From: Chrysophaeum taylorii
Taxonomy: Eukaryota; Sar; Pelagophyceae; Pelagomonadales; Pelagomonadaceae
Direction of reading: 5' to 3'
Assembly: GCA_029834535.1 (NCBI GenBank)
Contig: JAQMWT010000510.1
Span: forward strand, 1 to 64,000
Length of the DNA stretch: 64,000 nt
Shown: in pieces, positions 48,785 to 60,721 of the stretch
Layout: each line of letters opens with the position of its first letter
How positions within the stretch are numbered: position 1 is the first letter of the stretch
Notes under the pieces: generated by a model
What the model saw: only the letters and a program-made list of their open reading frames with translations
What the model was told of the DNA's origin: nothing
The model's database searches: none
Position numbers and translations under genes: made by a program

Positions 48785-51438
48785 GGAGAAGCGTCCCTAT
48801 CGTCCTCGGACATTCGCAACCGAAACCGTTTCGGGGGGGGTCCGCAGGAAAAGATGGCGTCGTCCCCGACGTCAACTCTATCGTAATATCGTCGTCTGCA
48901 TCGCTCGCAATGGTCATCGTCTCATCTGCCGAATGATCATCCGTGCTATCGCTGCAGAAATTCATGTCTGGTTCACTGCCAGTCCGGTCGCCAAAGGTCA
49001 TCTCGGGAGGATCCAAAGATAAGCCGATGGCGTCGAGGGCTTCCTCGTCAAAAACCAACGGCGGGTCGTCCCTGGACGACTCGTCAAGTAACGTAATCGA
49101 GGACACTGGTCCACAAGGTACGGCCTCTTCGTCTTCCGAGTCCGTGTCGTCTTCCCAGTATCGTGGAGCTTCGAGTTCATCGCTCGACTCTTCGGGTTCA
49201 TCGCCCGACATCTCCTCGTAAATCCGTGCCAAAGACCGACGATCGGTCAGCACTTCGTTGGGTGGCTCGTCCGGCGGCGGACGAGCAAGATCTTCGAGTG
49301 CGGCCGCAGCAAAAGCGTCGGCTGCGTTGTCGGAGCGGGTGTCCGTGTTCGGGTACATCATCAGTCCTAATGGTAGCTGTCGACCGCAAGGGGTCGTAAA
49401 CGCGAACGTAGCTGACGAATGTCCCGATTCTTCTCGGTAACCTCCACCATCAGAATCGCGGTCGCGTGATCTTCGTCGCCGGCGTCGGCGCGAATGTCTG
49501 CTAGGGCTCTGGCTTTCTTTCCGTCGGCGCGATCGTGAGCTGTGACTGCGGCTTCTGTCGCGGCGTCGGAGGCTCCGGCTGTCTCGACGGCTTGATCGTG
49601 TAGAAGACGACCGGCCGTGTCCGTCTTTCAAATGCTTCACTGAATCCATGACCGTGGTCAGCTGCGTGCCCATGTCGCTGAGTCTGCTCTGAATATCATA
49701 AGCAACGCCCGAACCGAGAGTGGCATTCGAACTGCCATCATCCCGCGACTGGGCATTCTTCTTCTGTCGACTTTCCCATCTGCCTCGAGAGGGAGGTTTC
49801 TTGTCGTTTTCGATGAACTTGCACATCGCAACATAATAATCATCTGGTTCACGGTTGCAAATAACGCGGTTTCCGTGCTCGTCCTTGTCGTGGGTCGAGA
49901 GGAAAAACCCACAACTCTTGCAAGTTAGCTCGTACCCCTTCTTCGGGTTCTCTTCCTATCGTAGCGGCTCATATTTCGTTTTCTTGTCTTTCGGCCCCGA
50001 GGCCAATGCTCGGCCTCCGCGGCCCTGCAGCGGTCGCTGCGTTTTCCCATTCGACGGGTTCTTCGCGTTGCGGTCATTCCGCTCTCTTCCAACGCGGTCG
50101 CGTGATCGTTCTCGAGCCGCGCAATCAATGACAACGTCGACGTAAATGTATCGTACGTCGTCGGGTGCCCGCTGCGCATGGTCCGCACGCGGGATCGTAA
50201 ATCGCTGGACTCCAGTCCACGTATCAAATAAGAGATGATCTCAACATCATAGATGTCTCGATTTGCCGCAGAGCAAAAGGCCATCGCCTCGCTCTGAAAT
50301 TTGGCACAATAAGTGCGCACATGGCGTTCCCCAGACCTTTTCGGAACGGTCGCATGGGTCGTACTCTGAAGTTTTCGTAGTGACTCCTCTGTCGTCATAG
50401 GCAAAGGGCAAGTCGATCGAAAGTATCTTTAAATTCGGGGGCAGTACTCCTTGTTCAGTCGTCGTAGCCGTCGTACCACTGAACCGTACTCCTCGTCATC
50501 GACGTCCCGACGTAAATAAAAGGACGCCGAACGGTCGAGATTCTTGCACTCTTCCTTGTACTTCTTAAGATGTTCACGGAAGATCGGTGCTACCGTGTCG
50601 CGTGAACTGACCGGTAGTAAATATCGTAGCTTTTCCATGCTGTAATGGTCGTCGGACAGCGTGCTCATCACGGCGTCCGCATCTAAATCGAACTGTCCTG
50701 GTCACGACCGTCAAGAACCAATTTAAACGTTCCAGTCTTCAATCCGGAGGTTGATCGCCGATCCTTACTGCGATCGTGCTTGGCCAACGCGCTGGCGAAC
50801 CGGTCAGTGAAGTCCATGAGGAACTTCTTGTCGTTGACCTTCCCATCGTCGTGCGTCTCCTCCTTAGTCTCATAATCATCGTCGTCGTCGCGCGGCTTCC
50901 TAACTTTCGCGCGTGTTCGCGTAGGCGGCGGCTCTTCCTCGGGTCGGGCCTCCGGACTGCTCGCTCGCCTCGAGCGACTCGGCGTGCGCAATTCGTCCCT
51001 CTCGCGGGTCAGTAGTCGTACTTGCTCGTATAGTTCATCCGACCGAGCGTTTGCGTGCCGCAGTTGCTCTCGCATCTCTTCTATCTCCTCCTGGCGTAAC
51101 CGTTCACGCCGTTTGTTTTCTTCCTCTATCTGCTGGAGGATGCTCTCTTGTGCGCGTTCGTTTTCTCGGCGTAACTCGCGTAAATGTGCTTCATAAATCT
51201 CGTTGACGATCGGTGTTTCGTTGTCTCGCGCACGTGCTGGATGGGCTGCCAGTTGCCTCGCCGGCGGCGCTCCCAGCGGTTCGTTGCCGTTGTAGTTCAG
51301 CTCTTCTTCATCACCATCATCCTCGGTATCATCATCATCATCATCATCATCGTCGTCATGCCATTCGTTCGTCCCCTCGGGACGACTTGAAGGTTCGGGT
51401 TCTCGTATCTGCTCGTCAGCAGCGTCGTCTTCCTCCAT
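48785..51438 (-). pseudogene. Gag region of element E
   Basis: From the Met at 51438: acidic N-terminus, coiled coil RQEEIEEMREQLRHANARSD, capsid-like part LKTGTFKLVLDGRDQ onward, Cys/His module (about 49855-49930), RS-rich tract with RHSRRRRRRRSRDRDSDGGG (about 49440-49600) and acidic linker. Closely parallel to element A. Broken. Confidence 0.75.
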
Positions 51439-51901
51439 GTCGGCGTCGGCTCGCTCCAATCGGCCAAAATCAGAACGGGTCCAAGAAGGTTGAGTCGTCG
51501 TCGTTCTCGTGCTCCTACGACTCTTGGACTTTGGCTTGTCCACGTCACGCGTAATATCGTCGCCGCGTGCGTCTTCCACCGACCGATCTATCGGTTCCGG
51601 TGGGCGGCAGAGCCCGTCTCTGCCCGGCAATCAATGCCTCAGTGAGTAGCGAACTCACTCCGCTCGCCTGCGGCAGCGGTACCCGGGTTGCGCGTCGGCT
51701 CGAACCGATCCGCGCGTCGTCACCTCCGACGACTAAAGTATCCGGCCGGGGATCTTTCCCACGGCGATGGTCCCTCTCGAACTCTTCGTCGGCGCGCTTG
51801 ATCAGGGCGCGCACGGCTTGTCCGGACCGAGTAGAGAATGCAAGATGCACTCGTCCGCTGCGACCGATATGGTCGCTCGAATCTCGTATTCCTCCACCAC
51901 G

Positions 51902-52237
51902 TGTGGCGGACAGGGGAATTTTCCTACCTGGACTCACCTTCGAATCTAGGCTCGCCGCTCACGCCCGGGCTCTTGATCGAGTCGCAGGACGTGGAACGCC
52001 GTTCACCCGCCACACGACCACAAACAACTTCCGTGCCTGGTCCTCACAACTCGAGGATCGGCGGTTGCTTTATGTTTAAGATACGCTTGAATCACAGAAA
52101 TCAGGGTGACGTATGTCACAGAAAAGGAAGATGATGTCACAGAGAAAACTGACATCATCAGATCGGAGTAGGGTACCCCTGATAAGGGTGAGCCCTAAAG
52201 TTGGGGTAAGCCTTAGGAGGAGGAAGTTTCCGCCGCA
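51902..52237 (-). repeat. 5' LTR of element E
   Basis: Minus strand TGTGGCGGAAACTTCC region at the right edge to CCGCCACA at 51902, 336 bp, followed by the GGTGGTGGAGGAATACGAG primer-like site. Confidence 0.83.
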
Positions 52238-52442
52238 CCATCACAGCGTGCAAGAGCGACGCAAGTATCGCGATCAGCTTGATTCAACTCGATTACGCCA
52301 CCTTCGTCGAGCGCCAGCCATGTGGCAGATGTGTGACAGACGCACATTGAACTTCCCGTTTATGCTATCCGTTTAGTGTCGAAAATACTGAAAAACTGAG
52401 CTGGCGACGACGGCTTCGCCAACGCAGAAATCAGCCGAAGCG

Positions 52443-52489
52443 CTTTGGTTAAACCCTTCTCTTCGATAGGGCTAGTTTTTCAACCAAAG
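52443..52489. repeat. Palindromic hairpin element, copy 3
   Basis: CTTTGGTT (52443-52450) and AACCAAAG (52482-52489) enclose CCCTTCTCTTCGATAGGGC and TAG. One base differs from copy 2 in the inner stem. Confidence 0.52.
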
Positions 52490-52733
52490 GCTGGTAATTA
52501 ACGCGATTTAACTTTGGCGGATTCCCAGGAAAATTGGCCGGCACTTGGCGCGCTCTCCTCTTCAGCACAATGAACTCTCGGTCCGGGGCTCCCGACCGGA
52601 GGTCGGAGCCTCAGCAGCCATGACGATTTTTACGTCGAAACCAGATGTCATGATATGGTGACAGGAGCTAGAAATCGCGAATGCGCTCCCCCCGGGTGGC
52701 TCTGAGCTCCGGTCGACGCCTCGTTTGACCCTC

Positions 52734-53357
52734 TCACAGGCTGGGCCTGGGTCTGCGGGCAGGGGGGCGGTAAAGTTTCCTGGGACCATCGTGGGGGTAT
52801 CCTCGAATAAGCTTGTAATGGCGACGGTACAGCCCCTGCCTGGTATCACAGAATTCTGCTTGCGGGTTCTTTGGGCCAGGCTTTGCGCTGAGTTCAGAGA
52901 CAGTCAGAGTGTCAGTTCCATCAACCGACTGTCTCTTCAACTCGCTAAGGAGTCTGCTGTCCGACCTGACTCGCCCTTGGGTGGAGATGGCCAAGGTTGC
53001 ACTGACAATGGAGTCGTCGACGACGAGCTTGCGGAACCGCGGGGGCATGACGCCTACCACCGAAAAAAGCCAAGCGGCGACGAATGCAATAAGAGCGCCG
53101 CTTCGTTCGTTTCGACGTGGGTATCCGCTGAGCGTGCTCCGTGAGTCGCGTTCTTTTTTGCCACCGTCTTCCCTGGTTGGCGCTCGATTAGGCGAAACTA
53201 GGGTTTTGGCGCTTTTTCGCAATCGCAAATTTCCCGCGGCTCGGCGTCTCGAGGCGAGAACACTCGCCGTGGCAGGCCGTGAGGCAAGGGCGGCGAGGAG
53301 TTGGTGAGGTGCGAGCCTCGAAGCGACGGAAGCTTCGCGCCGTGAGCAGTCTTCCAA
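52734..53357 (-). CDS. Hypothetical single-pass membrane protein (copy 2)
   Basis: A 207-residue frame, same length and about 95 percent like the copy at 29050-29673, with the same hydrophobic segment (VLIAFVAAWLFSVVGVM preceded by GA instead of GV). The second overlapping minus-strand frame (52562-52849) is also kept. Conservation of length after duplication mildly favours a real gene; no family recognised. Confidence 0.38.
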   Translation of the reverse strand: MEDCSRREASVASRLAPHQLLAALASRPATASVLASRRRAAGNLRLRKSAKTLVSPNRAPTREDGGKKERDSRSTLSGYPRRNERSGALIAFVAAWLFSVVGVMPPRFRKLVVDDSIVSATLAISTQGRVRSDSRLLSELKRQSVDGTDTLTVSELSAKPGPKNPQAEFCDTRQGLYRRHYKLIRGYPHDGPRKLYRPPARRPRPSL

Positions 53358-53405
53358 GTTTCACGCTTCTCCACATTATTGGATCATTTTCCGGCACACC
53401 CGTTT

Positions 53406-53417
53406 CGTGACGTCACG
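53406..53417. promoter_or_regulatory. CGTGACGTCACG palindrome between divergent genes (copy 2)
   Basis: Same site as at 29722-29733, unchanged after duplication. Confidence 0.4.
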
Positions 53418-53613
53418 ATACCCCAAAGATAGTGGTTCGGAAGGTTTCGGTTCTCGCTTCTCGGACGTAACCAAAGGATTGTACCCCACTTAGCATGATG
53501 TCGATAGTCGAAACGTCTTAGATTCGCAAATTAAAAACGTAACGGCCAACCCGGCAATCAAAGAGGGTGCGACGCTGTGTCCCGTGTAGAGTAACCTTGG
53601 ATTCATCGACTGT

Positions 53614-54171
53614 ATGGCGAGCAAGAGAAACAAGGGTTACAACGCTGATGTATGTGAGGATGGTATGATGACGTCTGGTGAAGAAGCCAATATGTATCGC
53701 GCAACGTGCCAATCGTTGCAGATGCAGCTTGCTGACAGGACCGTCACAATGATTAAGGCCAAGCAGGATAACAGCGGGCTAGAAAAACAAGTTGCGATGA
53801 TTAAGAATGAATTCAATGAGAAACGAAAAGCTGCGTTCGAAATAACCAGAGACATGACGCTGCAGTACAAGAGCATGCAAGAGCAACTTGTATATCGGAT
53901 AACGCAGCTCTCCCAAACAGTGCAGGAGCTTCAGGCCAAGCTCGAACACGCAGAAAAACACTTGAATAGCACTTTAGAAGAGAAAGATCATATGCTCCAG
54001 ATAAAAGATGAAGAGATCGCGCATTTGAAGGCCAAAATGGAGGACATGGCACAAGAATTCGGTGGAATGCTGACGGAAACACTCGAGAAGATGCGCGAGC
54101 GTATCGATGTCATATCTTCGAACATCGATGTGGAGATCGGAATCAAGCAAACTTACAAACACGGGAAGTAG
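53614..54171 (+). CDS. DRC12: DRC12/CCDC153-like protein, copy 2
   Basis: A 185-residue coiled-coil protein, same length as copy 1 with about ten substitutions. Some fall in the most conserved part: DMTLQYK replaces DMTRQYK, and EQLVYRITQ replaces EQLVDRITQ. A charge change in a coiled coil that must pack into the dynein regulatory complex suggests this copy may be under weaker constraint, although the frame is intact. Upstream region and CGTGACGTCACG site are preserved. The family call rests on the same pattern as copy 1. Confidence 0.7.
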   Translation: MASKRNKGYNADVCEDGMMTSGEEANMYRATCQSLQMQLADRTVTMIKAKQDNSGLEKQVAMIKNEFNEKRKAAFEITRDMTLQYKSMQEQLVYRITQLSQTVQELQAKLEHAEKHLNSTLEEKDHMLQIKDEEIAHLKAKMEDMAQEFGGMLTETLEKMRERIDVISSNIDVEIGIKQTYKHGK

Positions 54172-54419
54172 CATGATCGGGCGGGAATTTACCTCCGTGC
54201 AAATCTTAAGGGTAAAGTGGCTCGTGGCGCGCTGCGCACCCTAAAGGAAGTGGGGCTTCGAGAAAACCTGCCGATGCTGTTCGGGGTGTAATTAAGATGT
54301 AGGCGAGTGTCGAACACATAACAGGTCGTGTAGGGTATACTGGTTCGCAGCACATAGATATATTATCCACCCGACTCAGCAGACAGTGGCCGGGTAGTGT
54401 CCCATACGGGGATGGGGAT

Positions 54420-54830
54420 TTCCCAAAAAACGGGTAGGGAGACCCGCATGGAGCGGGTTTGACGGGTGCGGGTACGGCGGGTCCGGGTAGAAAACGCACT
54501 CTTTTGGGGCTTCGGGGGTGCGGGTACATGATGGGTCTGGGTACACGGAGTGTATGGGTACATGATGGGCGCGGGTACATGATGGGTGCGGGTATACGGA
54601 GGGTACGGTACGGGTACACGGAGGGTGCGGGTGCATGATGGGTCTAGGTACGTGGAGGGTTCGGGTACGTCGCGCGCGGGTGCGTCGAGGAGGCAGGTAC
54701 GCTCGAGAGTGGGAACGGTGGTCGGAGACACCCACTTGGTACGAGGTCGTTCTAGTGCGATTCCGTACGTTTCCGGGCTCTTTTGACCATCGGGTGTGCC
54801 AGATACCCTCCGTACCCGGTACCCGGCTTC
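54420..54830. repeat. Degenerate GGGTAC/GGGTGC tandem tract, copy 2
   Basis: Counterpart of 30720-31150, with different unit numbers. It contains the intact site where element P inserted in copy 1. Confidence 0.75.
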
Positions 54831-55280
54831 TCGTTCATACTGGCGCCCGGCCATTCGGGTATACCCAGGGAATTTCCTGGTATGGGTGCGATACCCGGTG
54901 ATCCGGGGCGGATATTATCCGGATCCGGGACGTACCCGGGCCCAGGACGTATCCGGGAACGGGACGTACCCCGAACCGGAACCAGTCCGGAATTCCCACG
55001 TACCCGTAACTGAAAATTCTCGCTTCGCGAGCGGCGCTGCTGCGGCCGAAAACGAAAAAAAAAAAAAAAAAACGAAGCGCGTTGGACCCAGACAACGAAG
55101 CGCGCAGCACATGTGGCTTGAAGACTTATACAAGTGCAAGCGATACGTTCACTTGATCCCAAATCTCAAACCCCGCCAAGTTTATGCTGCGCTCACTTCG
55201 ACCTAGTCCCTCGCAAACACTCGAAGTCGCCCGACGCCGCTATAGAGTTGAACTTCAATTTGGACGTGCTCGATGAACTT

Positions 55281-56113
55281 CTAGAAGGCAACGTCGAGAT
55301 TCAGTCGTCGAGGAATGTGGGCGACCAACAGAGTGGCGGCGCGCTTGATGTCGCCGAGGTCGTCGAACCCGATCCGCACGGCCAGAGCGCGCTCTCGTGG
55401 CCGGAGACGGTCGTCGACAGCTGCCAGGGACGGCGCACCGTGAGTATCGTCGCCGTCGCCATCGCTTTCCAGCTCTTCCCAGCCGCCGTCGCGGTGCGAT
55501 CGATTGTTTACGGCTGCAGCTTGGCGTTCGAAGGTCGGTACGTCGTCGGTCGGACCGGGAAGCGCGATGTCGTTGTCCCCCTCCTCCTCCTCCTCCTCCT
55601 CCTCCTCCTCGATGATCTCGATATCGAACAACTTGGGCACGCGCATGGCGCGAGCGGCGGCGTCGGCGGCGAGCGATCGGTCGAGCTCCATGCCCCGCAA
55701 CGGAGAGATCGGCCCATGTCCGGGCGCTTGTCCACCTCGACCCAACGGGCGAAAACCCGGAGAAATCCAACACTCGACGTCGAGAGCAACGGGTCCGGAG
55801 AAGCATCTGGCACATGTCGTTGCGGCGTGCAGCTGGTCGACGGAGCGTTCGAGGCTTGAATTTTTAACCAAATCGCGACTCGATGCAGCTGCGCGGCGGC
55901 GGCGTCCAGGTAGTCGTCCAGCCGGGCCTTGGGCTCTGCGATCTCCTGCTCGAAGGCGTCGTTCTCTCGCTGGAGAGCGTTAAGGTCACGCCCTTGCTTT
56001 TTCTTTACCACGACCTGTTTCCGTCCGACATCCGCACTGGCACCGCCTCTCTTGATCTTCCGAGTCAGCGCCCGACGTAGAGGATCCCACTCGTCCTCCA
56101 GCTGCGCCTCCAT
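55281..56113 (-). pseudogene. Acidic coiled-coil protein, copy 2
   Basis: Start at 56113 (MEAQLEDEWDPLRRALTRKI). The coiled coil ends at VAIWLKIQ, after which the frame shifts; the rest continues in the frame of 55281-55871 (ERSVDQLHAATTCARCFSG onward). Ten glutamates at 55581-55610. Both copies of this gene are therefore damaged, at different places, or the gene is spliced near this point. Confidence 0.52.
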
Positions 56114-56184
56114 CGCGAAGCACGCTGCGTGTCGCCCGGGCGCGAGCCTGTCAATGTCGCTCCTTCATTCCTCCGATGTCGCGT

Positions 56185-56625
56185 TGTGGCAGTACCGCCC
56201 ATTCCCCCCCACTTGCCTGCCTGCCACCTGACTTACCCTGATTGTTGCCCTGGTACTGACCTTGCAATTATGGGGGAGGTGTCATCTTGACATCCTCACC
56301 TGCGCTTCCACTGAACCCAATATACCAGGCATTTGTATTGCTTTCTTGCTGTCTTCTTGCTATTACCCTCATTTGATTCTCCGATTTCATTTTTTGAGGT
56401 GTTTGCGCTGAGATCGGGCGTGTGGTGGTTTCACCCGCGGTTCGGGTTGGGAGCAAGGGTTGTTGAGGCCTCTGGCCTGGCCAAGAGGGGCGGGTATCTG
56501 AGAAAAACCACTACAGTGGTCTCAGAAACGGGAATCGATAGTCCAACTCCCGGAATATCGATCTCCTGTTTTTCGGCGGCGAGTCGGTTCGTAACGGTCG
56601 AGTGAGTGCGAAGCCGACGCATTTG
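56185..56625 (+). repeat. 5' LTR of element F (right end uncertain)
   Basis: TGTGGCAGTA start is mirrored by the TACTGCCACA right edge of the minus-strand fragment at 12993. A primer-like TGGGTGAAGATCCA lies near 56627, which suggests the end, but no second copy reaches that far. Confidence 0.6.
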
Positions 56626-56988
56626 TGGGTGAAGATCCAGGGGATCACGGGTACCGCCGCGGGGTTCATTTTACGTGATTCGGATCGAACGGGGAGCGGA
56701 GTCACTACGACTCCACGAGGCAAAGCATTGTAAGACCTACCTAGGCAAAAAAAAACAAGTAAGCCCTAACCTAGCTCGCGCGAGGCAGACCACCTCCCTG
56801 ACGGCGAGCGACAGCACCGGGAAGGCCGCCCACAGCCTTCACGCGCAAGGCAAATCCTACCGTAAGTCCAGCGCACCGGTACAGCGCGCAGTCAGACGGC
56901 TGCCGGCAATTGTCGTCTGACGAAAAAGAGTGCAACAAGCGAGTTGTGAGCGTTCGGATTAACCTCATTATCCGGGCAAAGCGCGGTC

Positions 56989-59065
56989 ATGGCAGAAAGG
57001 CCAATGACAGAACGACCGCAGTGGCTTCGGGACGCACCGGAGCGTCTGCAACGATTCAGTGCGGGGACTCCATTTGTGTCTATTGGAAGAACACCGTTCA
57101 GTACGCCCTTTCAACGGCCGGAAGCCGAGGAAAGCGGCATCAGAAGATATGCAAGATCATCGGATAGCCTCGACAACCCCCCAAGCGTGATCATCCTTCC
57201 GGATCCACGCGCCGGCGAAGGGGGAGCTACGGTTGCGAAAGACGCAACCTCAAGACCGGGTGAGCCGACGTTCCCGTACGCACGACCCTACGAACGTGCG
57301 ATGAATGCTACGGAGTCATCTCGAGCGGACCCCGGAGCTCCTACGGCGATGCGTGGACCAGAGGAGAGTGCACCTCCTAGGCCACCATCCGCGAACACGA
57401 GAGCTGCGGCAGATTTTCGAGTGGATACCGACCCCGAGATTCTGCAGGCCATCAACGAGCGATTCGAGATGTGCCAGTCGCAGATCGAGCAAGTCCTACG
57501 TGAAATTGAGCGCACCCGCCGCGACGCGCAACAACAACGCTCAGAAGTGGAGCGGCAGCGGATCGACCACGATCGACTTCGACGAATGGTGGAGGAATCC
57601 AGGCGGGCGCATGCTCGAGAGGCACGGCCAGCCTCTCCGGATGCCACGCGTGTTACGCCCGAAGATGATGACGCTGTATCGGCACTGACCGACGATCAGC
57701 CACCGCGAAGTCAACCGGAGCCTATCCCGCAGCATCATACTGACCCCGGTTCAGCACGTCCTCGTAACGAAGAAGAGATACTTCAGATCAAGAAGGGAGC
57801 TGCTGGTATGACTCGTATCACGTTTTCGAATCTCAGTGGGCAAATTACTAAGGACCGGGGGGAGGTGGACGCGTGGTGGATGCAATTGCGGCGTATGATG
57901 GAAGGCAGAATTGACAAGCCTTCGATAGCGAGAAGCGTGATCGGAGGCGAGTATCAACTTGCCCCTATGGAAGCTTATCGCAAATGGGAAGCCGAACGGC
58001 CGCAGATGTGGAAAAGATACAAGGAAGGAACCATCACATTAAAAGAGTTGCGCCAGCATGATGAGGACTGTCTGGATGCTATGCAAGAGGCGACGAAGCT
58101 TACTTGCGACGAAGCTTACTTGCCCACCTCTGGCTACGGTCGAGGAGCTTGAACGTGAATGGTTCAATTTGCGGCAAGGGAATTTGTCATTGAATAAGTA
58201 TATTGCGCGGTGGGTGCAGGAATTCGGCCAGTGGCGAGCAATGTCAGGTCGCGATACTGATCCTGCTGCGTTCCGTTCGCACTTCATTGCTGGGCTCAAT
58301 TCTGAGCGCTTGCGGACGAGTGTCGAACTTGCTCAGGCCTCACCTCGTATGAAAGCATCTACTCTAACGCTCAATGATGTCATTCAATTGACCATCCAGT
58401 TCTCCAAGATTTTGGAAGCCAACCCTACTGCCAACATCGAAGAGGCGATTAAGAAGGAGAAGGGAAAGGAGCGCGCACCACGGATGATGAGGAGAGAACA
58501 TCAGCAGCAGATGCAGCAGTTGCAGCCAGTACAACGGGTTGTTTATGTTACTGACTCGGGATTTGGAACCTGGCTACCACAAGGGATAGATACCAATGCG
58601 CGTCGAGCAATTACGACGTGCCTTAGTTGCGGCCGGCATGGTAGTTTTTACCACGACAGCCGTGTGTGTCCTGTGCCGGACAATCCCTCGAGGAAGAGAC
58701 GTGCTGCTCCGACGTTGACGAATGCGGGTTTTCCAGCGACGCCAGAGGGACAGGAGCAATACCGACGGGCGCTTTTAGCTGCAGCTGGACAGGCTTCAGT
58801 GACTCAGCTAGCGCCGCGCGTTGTGCAACAGCCGCAGATGGTCTACACAGCTGCGCAGGTTCCAGGTGCAGGTCAACAGCAGTTGGTTGCAGGCACTCAA
58901 CAGCGTTTGGTTGCAGGCACTCGACAGCAGGTGGTCCGAAGGCAGTCCGCAGTGCAGCGGACCGCTCAGACCTCGGTGCGCCTGGATGATCTGACTACGG
59001 CTCTCAACACGATGAACTTGCTTCGTCAAGCACAGCACACGGCTCCAACGATTAGAGGGCATTAG
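56989..59065 (+). pseudogene. Gag region of element F
   Basis: Starts MAERPMTERPQWLRDAPERL. Coiled coil at about residues 145-215 (QSQIEQVLREIERTRRDAQQ), then a retrotransposon gag core: REWFNLRQGNLSLNKYIARW and FIAGLNSERLRTSVELAQAS match the 'F..L.QG..S...Y...F' pattern. A zinc-knuckle-like CLSCGRHGSFYHDSRVCP lies at about 58620-58675, followed by a Gln/Ala-rich tail with a repeated QQLVAGTQQ motif. Broken. Confidence 0.75.
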
Positions 59066-59122
59066 CCGCAGAGAGCAAACCCTAGCCAGCGCAATGATGG
59101 TGTCGCCGCTCAGTGGCTTGAA

Positions 59123-60721
59123 GTGCTCGGCGAAGATCAGGATGACGCTAAGCGAGCGGACTACTGCACTGTGCAATATTCTGAGCTCATGGAGGGCAAC
59201 GTGTATGACGGTGACGATGACGATGTTGGAGGCGATGATGATAGCTTCTCTGCAGAAGGCTATTCCCCTGGTGAGCCCATGGAACCTCCTTGCTTTTTGG
59301 TCATCACTGAAGATGCGCGGGTGGAGGAGCAGGGGCAAAGTACCGAAGTGACCGGAGTTGCACCCAGAGTTCCCTCGGAAGACGAAGATATCGTGACGGA
59401 TTGGGATATACGATTGTTCGTGAGGGACAAGATACCTTGGTTGCTATGGATATAGTGCCACCGAGGGACGACTGCGCCGAGCGTTACGCCGCTCACCCTT
59501 CCATCTCTTCGGATTTCGAGAGTTTCTGCCCTCAGACTGCGTTGAATACCACACGGGTTCCCAACCATCGTGAAAATAAAGCCATGAGGTACGATGGCAC
59601 GAGATCCGCCTCTTTGACGTATGTGCCTGTGGCTGTCTCTTCGCTAGATGCTTCGAAATATTCAATCATCGCTGCCGGTTTGGATGGCATGGCTGGTTCC
59701 CCTACATCGATCACCGCTTGTGTCGCAAGCTTGATCGTGACGGCAAATCATCTATCGTCAGCCTCTCCATACGATTCGTACTCTGAATGGGTCAGGAGGT
59801 TCGGGAGCTGCTATTCGAGAATGGGTCATTCTCCGGATCTCCTTGGCGCCAACGACATCCATACTGCTCATGTTCTTTGTTGGTCAAACTAATGGGCAGT
59901 TACTGTTAGGAGCACGAGAATTGCGACTCTTGGGTACGATTTTGGATTATGCAACAGAGAGAGCTATTTTCCGGCGTTCTGAAGTGACCATCGGAGTTCT
60001 CAAGAATCGGACTTCCGCCTCGCCACAAGACCAGCATGGAGTTGTCCTTTACAATGATGCATTCGATGCGACTCCGCAGGTAGTGCAGATGTTCCCGACA
60101 GCTAAGCTCGCTAAACAAGACGGGAATATCCAAACTTGGACGCCAGTTGTTAAACCGTGGAGTTATGACAGCCTGCTGCGCTCTATTCGTGCCAGAGCGA
60201 ATCACCATCATGCTCATCGCGGTGATCAGACGGCTGAAAATGCGGAAGACCAACTTATATGTCCTGCAGACGAGGAAGACATCATCCCTCATTTCGCGTA
60301 CGTGACGAGTACTTGATTTCTTCTTCCGAGCCAACCGTACTTCTTGGAGATGGAGTGCGATGTGCCGCTGGAAAAGGGTCAAGTATTCCGACCTCATCGG
60401 TCATTCCTCCCAGATCCCCGCCTCGTACCTGGCTCCTATTCATCGTATTGCTCCGACGAGCCCAACGAAGTTCATGTGGCCGTGGAGCACATTGGTGAAG
60501 AACCCATTGGTATCGACCCCGAAGTCCCGGTGGTCGAAGGCGAGATCATGCCGCATGAAGGATGTGTCAATATGCAGCTAGAAGCCACTGAGGACGTTTG
60601 TCATGCGACTCTCACGGCTGCTGTTGACGAGAATGAAGTCGAGGAGGATGTCTTGAGTGACAGACCTCCTCCTGAGCCACCTCCAGAGGAAGAAGTGAAA
60701 AAACACCAGAAATGGAGATAG
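59123..60721 (+). pseudogene. Protease and linker of element F
   Basis: Acidic stretch, then AAGLDGMAGSPTSITACVAS (about 59670-59730) and LLLGARELRLLGTILDYATE (about 59890-59950), which parallel GVDGMAD and FLLGGRDIRVLGAIVD of element A. The linker that follows (VKPWSYDSLLRSIRARANHH, ELEKGQVFRP-like part, acidic PPPEPPPEEEVKKHQKW) leads to the methyltransferase. Broken. Confidence 0.65.

Larger units (their letters stand above)
45296..52237 (-). mobile_element. Gypsy-like LTR retrotransposon E (family 1), DNMT-bearing
   Basis: Minus strand. Reading leftwards: 5' LTR (51902-52237), leader, gag (Met at 51438), protease and linker, methyltransferase (about 45300-45960). A Helitron fragment with CTGT repeat (about 47690-48690) is inserted in the gag-protease linker. 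RT and integrase are not present; the element stops at about 45296. It is broken, with at least six breaks apart from the nested insertion. Its 5' part (51105-52237) is the duplicate of fragment C. Confidence 0.83.
51105..56184. repeat. Segmental duplication, copy 2
   Basis: Uninterrupted counterpart of 27423-31155 plus 42009-43409, same orientation. It holds the empty insertion site of element P (CCGGC at 54823-54827). It ends where the LTR of element F begins. Confidence 0.88.
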
